Assembly: GCF_020382885.2 (NCBI RefSeq)
Contig: NC_058501.1
Span: forward strand, 16,612,001-16,676,000
Origin: Scatophagus argus
Taxonomy: Eukaryota; Chordata; Actinopteri; Scatophagidae
Length of the DNA: 64,000 nt
Reading direction: 5' to 3'
Both the position numbers and the translations under genes were made by a program. Under the pieces are notes generated by a model. The model worked only from the letters and a program-made list of their open reading frames with translations, did no database searches and was not told the DNA's origin. Below are positions 11,169 to 24,456 of the stretch, piece after piece; positions within the stretch are counted from its first letter, which is position 1; each line of letters opens with the position of its first letter.

Positions 11169-12666
11169 GAAGAGGGAGCATTGAGGAAGGAAGGAGAAGC
11201 ACTGTGACTCCTCATAATCACAAATACACTACGTTTAGATGACAGATGAGAGTAAATTCTGAGCTGGGAGCACAAATCATGTGAGATGAACCGGAGGGAG
11301 AGGCGATCACTCATTAAAAAAACTGTAGCGTGTGGAACAATACAAACCAAGGACAAAGGAGGGTCTGGAGACAGATTAAGAGACTGTGACAAAGAGGGAA
11401 GAATAAAAATAGGAGAAGACTGGAAATGAAACAGAGAAATTCAGTTTGTCATTGTGGAAAAAGGGAGGAAAATGTTTCCTGGAAAGACTTTAGAGGTTAG
11501 GTTGAGTGACAGAGGAGATATAGGGGAGGGAGAGTGAGGAAGAGAGAGCGAGGGGCTGCGGTATAATACGAAGATACTGCAGTGCTGCAGGAAATTTGTA
11601 TGCACTTGGAAATGTACAATGCAAAACACTGATCATAAAGACTGAGGATGTACAGTTTTATACATACATAATACATACTTCTTCTTCTTCTTTTTTTTTT
11701 TTACCAAAAGGTAAATGTGGTAAAATATATTCTTGTCTTCTTTCAATTTCATACATCATCAATCCAGTTTCATAACTCACAATGTGAAAGTAGTTTTATT
11801 AATATTATTATGAAAAAAACATTAGTTAATGATAGAGCAATTCTGAAATGAGAACACTGTTTGTGAATGTTGTTAACCTATGTAAAAAAGAACAGGCAGA
11901 AGTGGCTGATGTTCTGAAATATCATAAGGAGAAATCAACTTCTTGTTTTACATATTTGTTTAAGATACAAATTTCTAACTTCTTTTACACAAAATTGCAC
12001 ACGAGGACTTCTGTACAGCAGTTGTAAATTATGAATGAAGCTTTGGCACAAATCACAAAAAAAAAGTCAAGAAAATGTCTGACTCATTCTAAGACTGCAA
12101 CGGGCCTACCACAAGCAACAACACGCCCTCTGGATGCAGCGCGCACTGGTTTGAAGAAGGAGGAACCACCCGATGCTGATGCAGAGGTCTGATGCCCTCT
12201 ACTGGCCACTGTTCTGCACTGACCCTGGACCAGCCCCTTCCACACCCCTCTGGACTCAGTTCACTGCTTTTTCATGCCCTCTTGGTTCCTCACTGACCTG
12301 CACTGTGTGTCAGTGGATGGTGCAGCACAGATGAGTTGAAGCAGTTGTCCATCCAGAGGCGGAGTTATGGTGAATGTCACGGAGCAGCTAAACATGTGAT
12401 TATGCACCGGATGGAAATGAATGCTTATATGCTTTAATATAGACTGATTAGGAGTATTTTTGTTAAAGCTTCAGTGCTGTTTATACACACATATATCTGA
12501 AAAAGTCATGTGATGAAAGTATTTCTTACATTTGCACCTACTGCAGGACAATACAGCTGAAATGCAGGTCCTTTGGTTTGGCCATTGCACAAATTAGAGA
12601 CCACAGCGCAACAAATGCCAAAGGCTTCCAGAGTATCTGAAAAAATATGTTTTGTTCTCTTGTGTT

Positions 12667-12800
12667 TAGGGCTGCAACTAATGATTATTTTCTTTATTGG
12701 TTATCTGCTGGTTATTTTCTCAACTTATTGTTGTCCCACAGCTCAAAGTGATGTATTCAAATTGCTTGTTTTATTCGACCAGCTGCTTAAAAATATGTTG
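12667..12800 (+). repeat. degenerate teleost interspersed repeat (TAGGGCTGCAACTAA type)
   Basis: The segment starts TAGGGCTGCAACTAATGATT and continues with the AT-rich body, including GTTATTTTCTCAA, and a later block CTCAAAGTGATG. This layout is that of a very common fish repeat. The TAGGG start suggests a non-autonomous hAT-like DNA transposon. Identification is from memory; the ends are approximate. Confidence 0.45.
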
Positions 12801-13150
12801 ACTTTGTCTGAACAGTGCTCTACAGAAAACATACATGTACAGTTAAAGCTATGTTGGATACTGCAGGCTACAGTGTCAGCAGGTCTCCCAAATATTTCAG
12901 AGTAGCACTTCCTCCAACATCACAAAGTAGCAAGCTACCTACAACGTTGTAGGATGTTTTAGCCTACTTTACCACGTACTTTCACCTAATACGGTTATAT
13001 TGTGGGGGGTTTTGTAGTAACTAACATATATTTTCAGATGCCCTTGAAGTACTGGACAGTATCTCAGAAATACAGAATTGTAGTATGAATATAAATTCTT
13101 CTCAAGACTTGTACAACAAAAACAGTCATGTTGTAATCTAGAAGAGTCAG

Positions 13151-13190
13151 TTTTGTTTGTTTGTTTGTTTGTTTGTTTGTTTGTTTGTTT
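13151..13190. repeat. (TTTG)n tetranucleotide repeat
   Basis: About ten TTTG units, ending in TTTTAAGG. Simple repeat. Confidence 0.95.
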
Positions 13191-13504
13191 TAAGGCGCAT
13201 CAAGCACAAGTGGATGTCGCTGTATTTCTGTAATGAGAATTTGACCACTGTGTCCATTGTGTAATGGCTGGTTATCATTATCACTGTGATGCTGGAGAGA
13301 GGGAAACACACTGATGTCCGACAGAAGGTGTGTCGGATGAAGGGACATCATGCAGATATCGTCGTATTTTTGCCTTCACGCGGGGTTTTACTGAGCGAGC
13401 ATGCAGTCTTTAACACCACCCTGCTTTTTGTTTATGCAGTGACACGATTCCATATTGAGGTGAAGCCTGGTGTAACTGCAGCTTTCTATTATTGGCTCTG
13501 CTGT

Positions 13505-13562
13505 TACCGTTAGGAGGTTAAGTGCCTTGCTCAAGGGCACCACGGCAGTACCTGTTGAAGAA
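13505..13562. repeat. short fragment of a common fish repeat
   Basis: GAGGTTAAGTGCCTTGCTC, then AAGGGCACCACGGCAGT, is a motif I recognise as frequent in fish genomes. A weaker relative occurs at about 20690-20715. The family is not assigned. Confidence 0.3.
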
Positions 13563-14711
13563 GATTAAAGTATTTTCCAGGTTTTTCCCCAACCAATAAG
13601 CAGCAAAGCCCACTTCCTTATGTTTCATGTTACATGATTAACTTCCTTTTTTTCATTTGAGGAACCATTTGATAATCATTTGATACTGCTTAAAACATTT
13701 TGTTTTCCCCTCGCTACCCCCAGACATTTACTTTGCCTCCACATGATTATGTAAGAGGATGTAGCTACGCTTGTTTCTGAATAAAGCCTTCTTGCACATG
13801 ACCATCTTTGTAAAGACAAAATGGGTAAAATAAATGCTTTTCAGCGCTTCAGTGGAACTGATGCTGTGTAATCTTGAGTTATATAATTCAGTAGCGGTTG
13901 TGATAAGATCACTGTTCTGATCACTGATTACTTTACTCTAAATGTGAATAAAACTTTCAGCGTGGGTTAATTTCACCCCGTTTGCCCTCTCTTGTTATCT
14001 GCTTCTGAATTTATATGTTTTTTTATTATCAAGTGATTCAGTATCTTTGCTGGTTATTTTTTCACTTTTGCTATAAATTGGTTTGCATAATAAGGATGGA
14101 ACTGAAAAAAGTCCTCATTTTGACATGGACTGTAGTGATGTGAGGACGTACTTACAATAATATGACACCTTAAGTATGTTTTTCTGACTGGTCTCTGTAA
14201 TGGAGGGAACCACTGTGAGTGAATTCACACTGCACTGCGGTGAACCACTGGGTGTTAACCAGGCTCCCTCCTCAGTCACGGCAAGCTACCATAGCCTGAG
14301 GGCAACAATTGATCAGAGTGTTGCATATGTGTATGCATTTGTGCATGACTGCATTTGCTTACATGCGTGTTTGCATAAAGGTTAGTAATCATAAACAGCC
14401 TGAGACTCAAAAATAGCATTAGGAATATGAGATTAAGTTGTAAAACAGTTGTCTCTAAAATCAGGTCTATTACATGAATATCTTCAGGTATTGTACGGTC
14501 AAAGGAAAAGTACTTAGGTTAGGTTAGGTTTTTGCCAAGGTCAAAAAGAGATAAGGAGTGAGCCATGTGGCTGAAGTGAGCAAACGACAGGGGAAAGATT
14601 GAATGCAGGCAAAATGCAAAACACAAATCTGTCACAAAACTCCGCTTTCTGTTTGAGATCCAGAACTAAATGGATTTTGACAACAAAGATTCAAATAGTA
14701 CACAGCAACAT

Positions 14712-14713
<2 letters not shown>

Positions 14714-14761
<48 letters not shown>
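14714..14761. repeat. (TG)n microsatellite
   Basis: About 24 TG units with no interruption, followed about 100 bp later by a second TG tract at 14863-14898. Simple repeat. Confidence 0.95.
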
Positions 14762-14763
<2 letters not shown>

Positions 14764-15601
14764 GCGTGTTATGTTAGGAAGTCAAACATCAAACATCTAC
14801 AGGTCAATAAAACTAAAAAGCATCAGCACTCTGATGTCAGACTTCCAGGACTGAGAGTTGTTAAGTGTGTGTGTGTGTGTGTGTGAGTGTGTGTGTGCAT
14901 ATGCGTGTGTAAGCATGAATGAAGCCTGACTGCTTGTGTAAACAATTGAGATGAAACTGTGACTTGTGAGTTGTTGTGTGGCCACTTTTCTGTAATAATA
15001 TGCGTTTCACTGTGTGTGTGTTTGTGAGCAAGTCTGTATGTGTTTATGTATTTATGTGTGTGTGTGTGTGTTTCTTTTGTTTGTCTGTGCATATACATGT
15101 GTGTTGCGTGTATGTGTTTGTGTGTGCGTGCGTGGCAGTGTGGGTTGAGTGGATCTCTCTTTTCACCATCACCATTACTGCATGAAAGACCTGTCACTCT
15201 GTATTAGCTCTCTCCGGCTCTCCCTCACCCCTTTCTGTGTGTGTGTGTGTGAGTGTGTGTGAGTGGGTGGGTGTGACAGAGAGAGAGAAAGAGAGAAAGG
15301 GGTGAACTGGGCAGCAAAGCCATTTTAAAGCTATTGAAGGTCATCGTCCGCTCAGTTTTGTGCATCCTAACTGCTGTGTGCGCCCAGCAGCTCATCCACT
15401 GGCTCCATTTTTATAGATCCGTGGATGACATAATTTAGTCTGTATCGCAAACAGCAGCGATCCCTCATCACTAAAGTCACTGAAATAAATAATTATGGCG
15501 ATGATAGTCAATTATCACAATTATTACGGAGCCCCTGCTGAATTTCTGTCTATATAGATACATAAATATTGACCTGTAGATATTGACTCTATGATTTAAC
15601 A

Positions 15602-15623
15602 TCTCTCTCTCTCTCCCCCCCCG

Positions 15624-15652
<29 letters not shown>
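15602..15652. repeat. (CT)n microsatellite
   Basis: CT repeat interrupted once by a C8 run, a few hundred bases upstream of the putative cacng8 promoter. Confidence 0.9.
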
Positions 15653-15654
<2 letters not shown>

Positions 15655-15784
15655 CCGCATTTCCCAGAACTACCAGCGCGGCCCCCATCATCATCATCAT
15701 CATCATCATCAACAACACAGAGAAAAAGTGTCCCACTGGCGCTCCATCGAGTCGCTCTCCAGAAAAAAAAATTCGACATCAATA

Positions 15785-15818
<34 letters not shown>

Positions 15819-15899
15819 GTCTAATAGGCTACTTATAAACGCACAGACCTCCCCGAGCGCGCGACACACGCTCCAATAAGCACATCTAGGACCATTTCC

Positions 15900-16545
15900 C
15901 TCAATATGAGAGAGGAGAGTAAGACGTGGAGGGGGTGACAGGAGTGTGTGGTGGGTGAACCCTGGCCGTGATCTTGTAGCACATCACAGTGAGGCAGACT
16001 TTTAATCTTGTGTGGATTCTGTCATTACCCGCCATCATTCATACACACATGAAGGAGTTTCTCTCTTTTTTGTTTTTGGCGGTGTTGGTTTGCGACAAGT
16101 TGCTGGCGTCGGGCTCACTGTGGGAGAAATAGATAGAGGAGCAGACAGGCAGGCAGGCGGGCGGGCAGGCAGGCAGGCAGGCGAGCGCTCGTCCAAACCG
16201 GAGGGGAGGGGGAGACGCATTCTCCCCGAGTACACACACAAGCAGCGGCCACATCCTCTGTAGACAAATCCGTGCTCAGTGACGTGTTTTCTATTAGCCC
16301 TTTTTTATATGCACGTTCAAGCTGATTTTTTTTTTCCTTAATCTGTCAATGAGAATCCAGTCTCTTGTGCGCTTCTTATTAACATCAACTCGAATCACCC
16401 CCCTTTCTGTTTATTTATTTTAGCCTCGGTCGAGCCGTTATTTAGCCCGTCCACCGTCTACCCCGTCCTCTTTTTTTCCCTCCATCTCCTTCTCTTTGGG
16501 AGTGCGACGCGCTGCGAATCCCTGAAATAAAAACAAAGCCTGCAG
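15900..16545 (+). promoter_or_regulatory. cacng8: putative cacng8 promoter and non-coding first exon
   Basis: This stretch is richer in G, C and CpG than its surroundings. It contains a GGCA/GGCG tetranucleotide tract at 16145-16182 and a CRE-like TGACGTG near 16281. It ends TGCAG at a perfect donor, GTAAGA, at 16546. The next gene on this strand is cacng8, whose first coding exon begins at a splice acceptor, so this is the best candidate for its 5'-most leader exon. The transcription start is not defined. Confidence 0.4.
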
Positions 16546-19500
16546 GTAAGAGCTCTCTAAGATTTTTTTTATTTATTTCTTTAAATGGCTGTAATTACAC
16601 TATATCAGTGTTGTTTCCACTTTGCAGCTCAGCGGATCGCTGTTCGTCCACTGTAATTGACACGCCACATTGATTTGTTTCACGTTGCCTGCAACTTAGC
16701 TCACTACTGACAGTGTAGCCTACGGGATTTACAGGGAAAAAACAACGACTTCCGCCACCTCTCTGATTAAATGATGAATGATCATTTTTCCCACCTATTT
16801 CTGCGGGCCTATAATTAGTGACTGCAACGTCTATTATGCAAATGAAACGCTTATAATAGCTCGTTTGAAAGCCCTCTCTGCATCCGCACCGCAGGTGTTG
16901 GGACTGAAATATCTGTTGTACGTCCTGAAATGATCGGCTGCTCATCTCATTATCAGGAAATGTGTCTGTGAACGTGCCATAATGTGTGATTTGTGTCCCA
17001 GTCCGCTGAGTTTTCTCTGTACCGGCCGCTTGATGCTAGGCGTCCATTTTCCACCGTGCAGCCTATGCAGGCAGGGTGATGTGTGTGGCTTACTCTATTA
17101 ATGAATGCACCGCAGTCCGCATCACTATACTTGAGCTTTGCACGCTCTCAGCCCCGTAGGTCCGAGCTCGTATGTGTCTAATCAGTGGCCTGCACAGCAT
17201 CTGCAGCTGGACTCCTCACGGTGCTGAGCCAACATCTTAGCTTCATGCTGGACCTGGACCACATCATCTTATCTGACGCTATGAGATTCTTATTAATCAT
17301 TATTATTGTGCAGCCCTCCCTGTCTCCTCTCACTGTGCCTTGACAGACCCAGAGGTAAAGGGGCACCAAACATCTGGCACCCTATCAATCTTTCATTTTT
17401 GATCACACCTCATATCACATCTGGGCTAAAGGTGGAACGAAATGCCTCGGAGTGGAGATGCTACAAGAGTGTGCACTGCAGTATTCAGGAGTTAGTGTGC
17501 AATGTGAAAGAGCGAGTGAGTTACACGCAGCCCATGACAGGCACAACTCTCAGTGTTTTGTCAGAGGTTGTAATCATCTGATGTGAAATAACCAAATGTG
17601 CAGCACCGCCACAGCACGAGCTGAGCTTTTGATTTAGGTGCTGCATGTCTTCAGGAGGGGGCCTGGCATGAAGCGTCCATCAGCACAAACTCCTTCATGG
17701 CTGTAATTCAAATCCGACTTGTTTCACACTCACTTGATGTGAGAGCAGCGTCAGAGGGACTTATGAAGCTGAACTTTTCATTACATCATCGCACTCATTA
17801 TGTGGGCGGTTACTGATAGTTTAATAGTAGGGTTTTTTTTATTCATTATTATTAAATACAATTAGTAGGTAATTATGGATGAGATCATATTTGTTCAGTT
17901 AACCGGTGACATTCTTTACAACTCAGTCGGTGCAAAACATGCAACATAAGACGTGTTTAGTTCACAACAATCATTTTAACCGTAATTTGCAATGATTATG
18001 ACTTCTCATGCCATTGTTAATTATATGTTTAATGATTATGCAACATAGCACCTTAAAGGTCTTGTATGGCAAAGCAACCTACAGTGATACATCAACCCTT
18101 TTCCAAACTGTAACAAGCAAGTGTCATTTTTTTGCTGTCGTCAACTGCTCGCCTGTCCATCAGTGATCAGTGAATCATTCTGTGAGTTGTGGCTGACCCC
18201 GCCGTCTGCTGGTCATGCCCACTCAGCCCCCTCCCCCACCACCACCACCGCCACGAAAACGGTAAACACCTTCAGTGTGTGTAATGTGTGCATGGCCTTG
18301 ATGATTGTATCTGTGGATTTTGGATTACTTTCAAAACCTCTCAGTCAGTTCTAAGATCTGCTGTTTATGTTGTAAGGTGACTCACTGCAGTCAATATTAG
18401 TGCGCAAGCCCACACAGGCCGTAGTTGTTTTTTAGCGCTGGCCAAATCATAATCATCTAATGCACAAGTGGTCCAGAGCCATCAGAAAGAAGGTCTGAAA
18501 CTTTTGGATGTTAAGCTTGTTTTGCTCTGCTGTTTCTCTATAATTTCATAGCTGCTTGGATGTTCCTTCCCACTCTCTGTTTCTCTCTCTGAGGAGAAGA
18601 AATTCTGCAATGATCATCACATCTGTCATGTAGCCATTGTTCAGAGGATCAATGTCTTTGCTGCAGTTTTCTCGATGGCCTACAGTAACGCTTCACAACA
18701 TCCCTCCTCTCCTCAGATGGGGCCTCAGGAGGAAACCCACAATTGTATAAGAAGAGCAGGCAGATACCTTAATTTAAATACGATCTCAGGCTCCCATAAC
18801 GAGTCTAATTATCAAAATACCGCCACTCAGCCACATAATTATGTAGCGTCTTATCTCTGCACTGATGTCAGTGAAACAAACTCCCGTGTATTTATTGTAT
18901 GTGGCACGTGAAGTATGTTTGAACCTATGGCTGCAGCTAAAGGAGTACACTGCAGTGCAAACACGGGTTTTCTGTATTTGCTGATTCATTACACGATTGT
19001 TTGTTAAAATCATGGACGTAGGAAGCATTGAAAGTGTTGCTGGGACGATCTGCTGGGCGTCCTCCACCAAGATTTTAAACAAAGCACATGTCATTTCCTG
19101 TACTCTGCTCCCTTTAAACAGGTGATAGCCAACTCATTTTTATTTATAATTGAGGATCTCTTTATGTTTATAAGTAATTAAAACTTAGATTAAATTATTT
19201 TTTTTAATTTTATCAAATCATTGAGTAAAGCGTAGCAGCCAGCTGTAGTCTAAGTGTTCCTGTGCATTCTCCAACTAACTACACTCATCTTCCTTTCATT
19301 TCTACTAATGTGAAGAATCACTGAGGCCTGTGTCTCAAAGCCAGATTATGTTGTTAGCCAATTATCTTGGTGGCTTTGTTTACACACACACACACACACA
19401 CACATTTTTACACACATAACACTGCTACAGAGAAGCACTCCACGTAAATATTAAGGGAAACATTTCATGAACAAAAGGCATCAATATAGCAACCATCTGC

Positions 19501-22144
19501 CATCTTTCATGACAAGCATTAGCCTTGGATTCATGCATATCACAAAGTTGAGGATTGTGTTTGAGCAAATCAGCCAAGTTAGCTGGATGGCATCGTAAGA
19601 GCTTTGTGACACAGGCTCCTGATCAGAGGTGTGAACTCGTGTCATGTGACTCACACGAATTTGATCACTTTAGACTCAACTTGACAAAATCAAGAGTGAC
19701 CTGCAACCTCACGTGGATTTTAATATTAGTGACTCGTGACTTCACTTGGACTTGTGTCTTTTGACATGAAAATGTGTGATATTTTCCACCAGATACAAAG
19801 ATTACAAAGTATGTTATTATTTCCCTTATTCCCTTATTGGCCTTCATTGTTTTCTTCATTGATCCCCTTCATCCCTTTGTGTTTCCTTGCTGACTTCACT
19901 TGTTCACTGCTCTACCTCTTCATTTCATCCCTGTCTTTCGCTCCTTCTTTTTTGGACTCATTTGCCATCTTTCTTTACTCTTTACTATAATATTTCCCTT
20001 CCTCCCACCTAGTTGGTATGCTGTCATTTCTCAAGGCTGTTTGTGGTGACTGTATGTGTCCCACCTGTAGATGTATAACAGAACAAAATAATGGAGCCAT
20101 GGATGGATTCTTTTCAGCCCGGTGGAGTACATGGCAAAAAAGTTGACCAGTTTCTGGATTTACTTCCTGGGTATGCTCCCCACTGAATATTTGCAGTAGT
20201 GTTTCTCCTGCTTGGCCCCTAGACTTTACATTGTGATGATTTTTTATTTGCTCTCCTGCATATGTCAACTTCCACAGATCAAAAGTCATAACTGACCGGT
20301 CCCACCTTAACTCACTTACCTGGTGTTAGCGGCACGCTTGTGTGTGCGGTGTGGGAATCCATCACAGTGTGAGTGTAGGTAGCAGTGAAAGCGTGGTATA
20401 GAAATGCATCGATTTTGGCATTCTCTCAATAAACAAGTGGATTGGATTTGGTAATGAAGCACTGGCAAAGATAGTGTGGATAGACTGATGCATTTTCAAC
20501 ATGGCAAAATTGTGTGCTTGGGGGGGTCTAAACAAAAATTTAGAAAGTGGGCGGGACTTGAAACACCCAATAGTTGCAACACCCGTGGTTATAATTCCAG
20601 TGAGCAGAGGCTTTTATCCAAAGCTTTCTAATTGACTCCTGTCTCGATGGCTGTGACCCCTGCATCAATTAACCTCCAGCTCTGGTGTTTTTAAGTGCTT
20701 TGCTCAAGATGGCACAGCCTCTGAGAGCAGGGTTTGTAAGAGCCTGTGACTGAACCGCATCATATCTGTGATATGTTATAGGCAACCTGTCGGTGCAGAG
20801 GTATGCAGTGTACACATACAGCAGACAGTGTTAGCATGTCTCACTGGACTGGAGGCAAGGCAGTCATTATAATGTGTATTAACGTTATTACAGTATTATC
20901 TCCCTCATATATTGATATAACAATATAAATAAATTAAATTGCTCCAGAGCAATTTGTTTTGTTATTATTGCCATCTGAAATCATTGTGTGCAATTGTAAT
21001 CATTACCATAACTAAACTTAACAAACTGCCATTATTATTACTACCAGTTTTAGTATTATGGTGTACTGCAGTACTACGTGCTGCCCCAGCAGATGCCGCG
21101 GCTCGGCTGCTGTGAGTAGGTACAATCACACAATGTACCGTCTCCCTGTTTTCATTAATGTAAAATGTATTAAAAAGTGGGAAACTAATAGCTACGTCAC
21201 TGTCGATTGTGAAAGTGACAGTGAAGGAGGGAGGAGCCAAGGAAAAGGAGGCGAGGGGAGAGGAAATTAGATGACTGGAGAGAAGAGGAGAACATAGCAT
21301 CAAGAGGAGAGGAGGAGAGAGGATACAGTAGGATGAGAGGAGGGCTGAGCAAACTCCCCTGCTGCTCATCAAAGTTTACTTGTAAACAGTGTAGTTACAT
21401 GACAAGATTACAGCCATTAAAAAGTAAGCAGTGAAAGTATTTTTGTGTGGACTGGAGTGAACTAAATAACTGATTGGTTAATCACATCTCAATCCGCTCT
21501 GCTTGGAAAAATACTGTATAAATAAGTTTATTATTATTTAAAATTATTAATCAGAAAAAAAATCTTTAGTTGTAGCCTTAGTATCCATATGAAGGGCTTC
21601 TGTCTTTTTTGAGTAGCTTTGACATGTGCAAATATTCAGTTTGTTCCCCAGTTAGTTTAACTCACCTCTGCTGCAGTTTAATGCAGGATAAAAACTTGCT
21701 GCCCATTTCTTTCTGTGTAAAACCCATACATTTAAAGGGCCATCTTGAGCTAAAGTTGCTGTCAGAGCTTCACTCAGTGGATCAAGGTGTCTTTGTGCAT
21801 GCGCATGGTTGCACGTGCACATGTTTTTAAGCATATGTCCATGGGTTCACGAGCGTCAGGTCATCCAGAGACACTTTATTTTGGGAGCCTCTTAGACCAA
21901 GGTGTTACTGTCACTGCCTCCTCAGGCTGTTCAGCTCACACAAGCAGAGACTTGGTCACATGCAGTCTGAGGATCTTGGTGGACTACTGCACTGTGAAAT
22001 GCCTTTTAAAGATGACCTATTTTATGATTCTACTGTCATCATTTTGACAATTGTGGGGGTTTGAGGCTGCGTATGTGCTTGCATGCCGAGGTTTTGTTTG
22101 CGTGTTGCTCTTTTTCTGTGCACCTGCATGCATGTCTGTGCTGG

Positions 22145-22149
<5 letters not shown>

Positions 22150-22193
<44 letters not shown>
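22150..22193. repeat. (TG)n microsatellite
   Basis: About 22 TG units without interruption, followed by TTACAGCTGAGG. Simple repeat. Confidence 0.95.
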
Positions 22194-22196
<3 letters not shown>

Positions 22197-23966
22197 AGCT
22201 GAGGGAGCTTAGCAATGAGCTCAGGTGTGTAGCTTTTTCCTCATGATTAAGGAGAGAAATCATCTCAGCTACCAAGAATCACTGCCCTGAATATTTAGAC
22301 ATGTTTTCTTAATGTTCACTGCTGCCATCAAGCACTCAGAATAGAATACACTGCTTGTATTTTTAGAGCTGTCATCATCAAGTAGGACTAGTACTTTTTT
22401 TTTTTCCTTTTGGTCAAGAAATCAGTATTAGCTTGTATTATTTGCACTACTTGTGTTTAGAAATATTAGAAATACTTTATAGATACCTGGGGGAAATTGG
22501 GTAATGCAACATGCAACAGTTAAAGCAGTGGGACTTGTGTCCCTACACTGAAAATATTCCCACATGCACACACAGGACCAATGCCATTCACATGTGTGGA
22601 AAAACTTATTACGGATGTCATCATTTATTCAACAAGCAGTTTGGTAGTTGATTTATGCAATGAATAGCTAATGGAGCAGCTGCTCCAAAATTCAAATCTC
22701 CTGCGTGATTTATGGCTGTGTTATTGGAGCCACAACTCATTGAATGCGCTTGTATTGTATCCAAGGTATTCTGTCGTGCTGGAAATGAGTCACGCAGGTG
22801 GATATGATAACATCTGAAGTTTTCTGACATGTGGCGTCCCACAATGGTCCCTGCAGCGGCTAGCTCTCAAAGCGAAGCTCTTGGCCTTTGTCGCTGCACC
22901 ACATCCTGTCAGCTCAGAGTCCTATATGAGTGTTGTTATCATACTCGAAGAGCATCACTGTGATGGCAAGTTAACTCTGGGAAGAGTACATGTATGGGAA
23001 AGGCAAATGTTTTGCTTGGTTTTCTCTAACCCACCTATATTCTCATTCAAACATTGAAAATTATTGAGGTGTTGAGGGGGCTTGGACTTTATGTTTCTCT
23101 TCATAAAAAAAGGAAGGCCCTCCTCAGGTTTGTAAAAAGAGTGCAACACTAAGTTAATGCTGCACTTATATAACCGTCACTGTCATTGTCAACTTATGTA
23201 ATTTTGTCCCCCAATTTAAACCTTGACACCTTAAAGCAATTTTTGTCATATCCCACCAATGTTCACATTAAAGGCTGACTCCATCTGCATTCTTTTCCAG
23301 GTTTTTAAAGAGTCCCACTCAGCTGTTAGGGACAAGCAGTGGGTTACAGTGCCGATGCCCTCCCCTCCCTTAATCCACACACGCTCGCACAGAAGTTCAC
23401 TGACAGTGTAAACATGAAGTGTTAGCTTGGACGATGATTTTATTGTTATTAAATCTTCATTTCTGGATTTGTCAGTCGCTGTGTGTAAAAACACTATTCA
23501 AAGGAGACAGTGAATGTGGAGAGGGAGCAGCGTTAGCACGATCAAAGCAGTGGATCAGAAAAATAAAATGTTATTTTCTGATTGTTTCACAGTGAGTTTG
23601 TTCCTGAAGCCTTAAAACACCCCTGTGGGAAGGTGCCGCAGTGATGGATTTAGTGTGAATTCAGCCGTAGCTCACGCTCGTCCCTGTCCGATGTGTGTGG
23701 CCGGCCCTGCGTCTGTGTGTAGTTCAGACATGTTCAAACAGACATACATCTGCAGCATCTGAAGTCATGAAGGCACATGCAGTCGATGGAGTTTATAGAA
23801 ACCAACGTCATCATACAGAAACCAGAATTCTGACGCGACAACGTGCACAATTGGACCAATATTGGAATGTATAGATTTGAATACCTAAGAAACTATCCTG
23901 CGAATCTACAGAATAATAATGATAACCCCAAAAACACATAAAGGACTGTTTGATGTGATCTTTGAC

Positions 23967-24456
23967 TACCGTAGTTTCTGGACTATAGAACGCACCTGAG
24001 TATAAGCCGAACCCACCAAATTAAATAATAATAATAATATTTGTACATATATAGTCCACACTTGACTATAAGGTGTCCATATTGTAACATGACGTGTTTT
24101 CAAGTCCGGCCCTTCTGCTTTTATTACCTCTGAAAGCTTTTGTCGTCTTTTTGCATTGCGTCAGTTCTTCACGCTGCCGTCTCCAACGTCTCACCATTGA
24201 TCCATTTACGCCAAGCTTACGTGCAGCAGCTCTATAAGTTGCATCATATGCATTTCTTTGAGTGTTTTCCATGATGACGGTATGTGCATGACACGCAAAA
24301 TGACTGTTAAAAGTTACGCTTTAAACTAGCGTCTTCCTCTTCGCATCGCTGGGCTGTTAGCCCGTAAAAATCTATAGATCAGCCGCATCGTTGTTTAGGC
24401 CGGCGAGTTCAAGGCGTGGGAAAAAAGTAGCGGCTTATAGTCCGGAAAATACGGTA
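23967..24456 (-). mobile_element. deleted pogo-type (Tc1/mariner superfamily) DNA transposon
   Basis: A 490-bp unit bounded by imperfect inverted repeats. The left end reads TACCGTAGTTTCTGGACTAT. The right end, read inward on the minus strand, starts TACCGTATTTTCCGGACTAT. The outermost TA on each side is consistent with the TA target duplication of the superfamily. The body, on the minus strand, keeps only the start of a transposase gene (24066-24272) with a Brinker-type DNA-binding domain. It is therefore an internally deleted, non-autonomous copy whose ends are still recognisable. Confidence 0.75.
24066..24272 (-). pseudogene. pogo-like transposase N-terminal fragment (Brinker-type helix-turn-helix)
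   Basis: A 68-codon frame inside the transposon. It contains YRAAARKLGVNGSMVRRWRR, a helix-turn-helix, then REELTQ and KAFRGNKSRRAGLE. These are hallmarks of the BrkDBD found at the start of pogo-class transposases and of domesticated proteins such as POGK. The domain would bind the inverted repeats. The CENP-B-type and DDE catalytic domains that should follow are absent; the frame ends in unrelated residues near the element end. The usual transposase is several hundred residues, so this is a remnant. I see no sign of host use. Confidence 0.75.

Larger units (their letters stand above)
11169..13952 (+). other. cacng7 3' UTR and downstream flank
   Basis: Non-coding DNA after the cacng7 stop. 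The most plausible polyadenylation signals are AATAAA at 13780-13785 and at 13947-13952; an earlier AATAAA near 11402 could also serve. The region contains a degenerate interspersed repeat near 12667, a (TTTG)n tract, and no credible open frame. Confidence 0.4.
13953..15900. other. intergenic, cacng7 to cacng8, microsatellite-rich
   Basis: No gene is seen. The stretch is dominated by simple repeats: (TG)n at 14714-14761 and 14863-14898, further TG-rich DNA to 15130, (CT)n at 15602-15652, (ATC)n at 15686-15711 and (AC)n at 15787-15814. Open frames here are low-complexity translations of these repeats. Confidence 0.6.

Noticed and set aside
15780-16262. Open frames on both strands through the ATC, AC and GGCA repeats
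   Set aside because: Low-complexity translations of microsatellites; the region is better read as promoter and leader exon.
17600-17620. Second RE1-like sequence (GCAGCACCGCCACAGCAC)
   Set aside because: The right half lacks the GG of GGACAG and the spacing is one base short; too weak to call beside the site at 3264.
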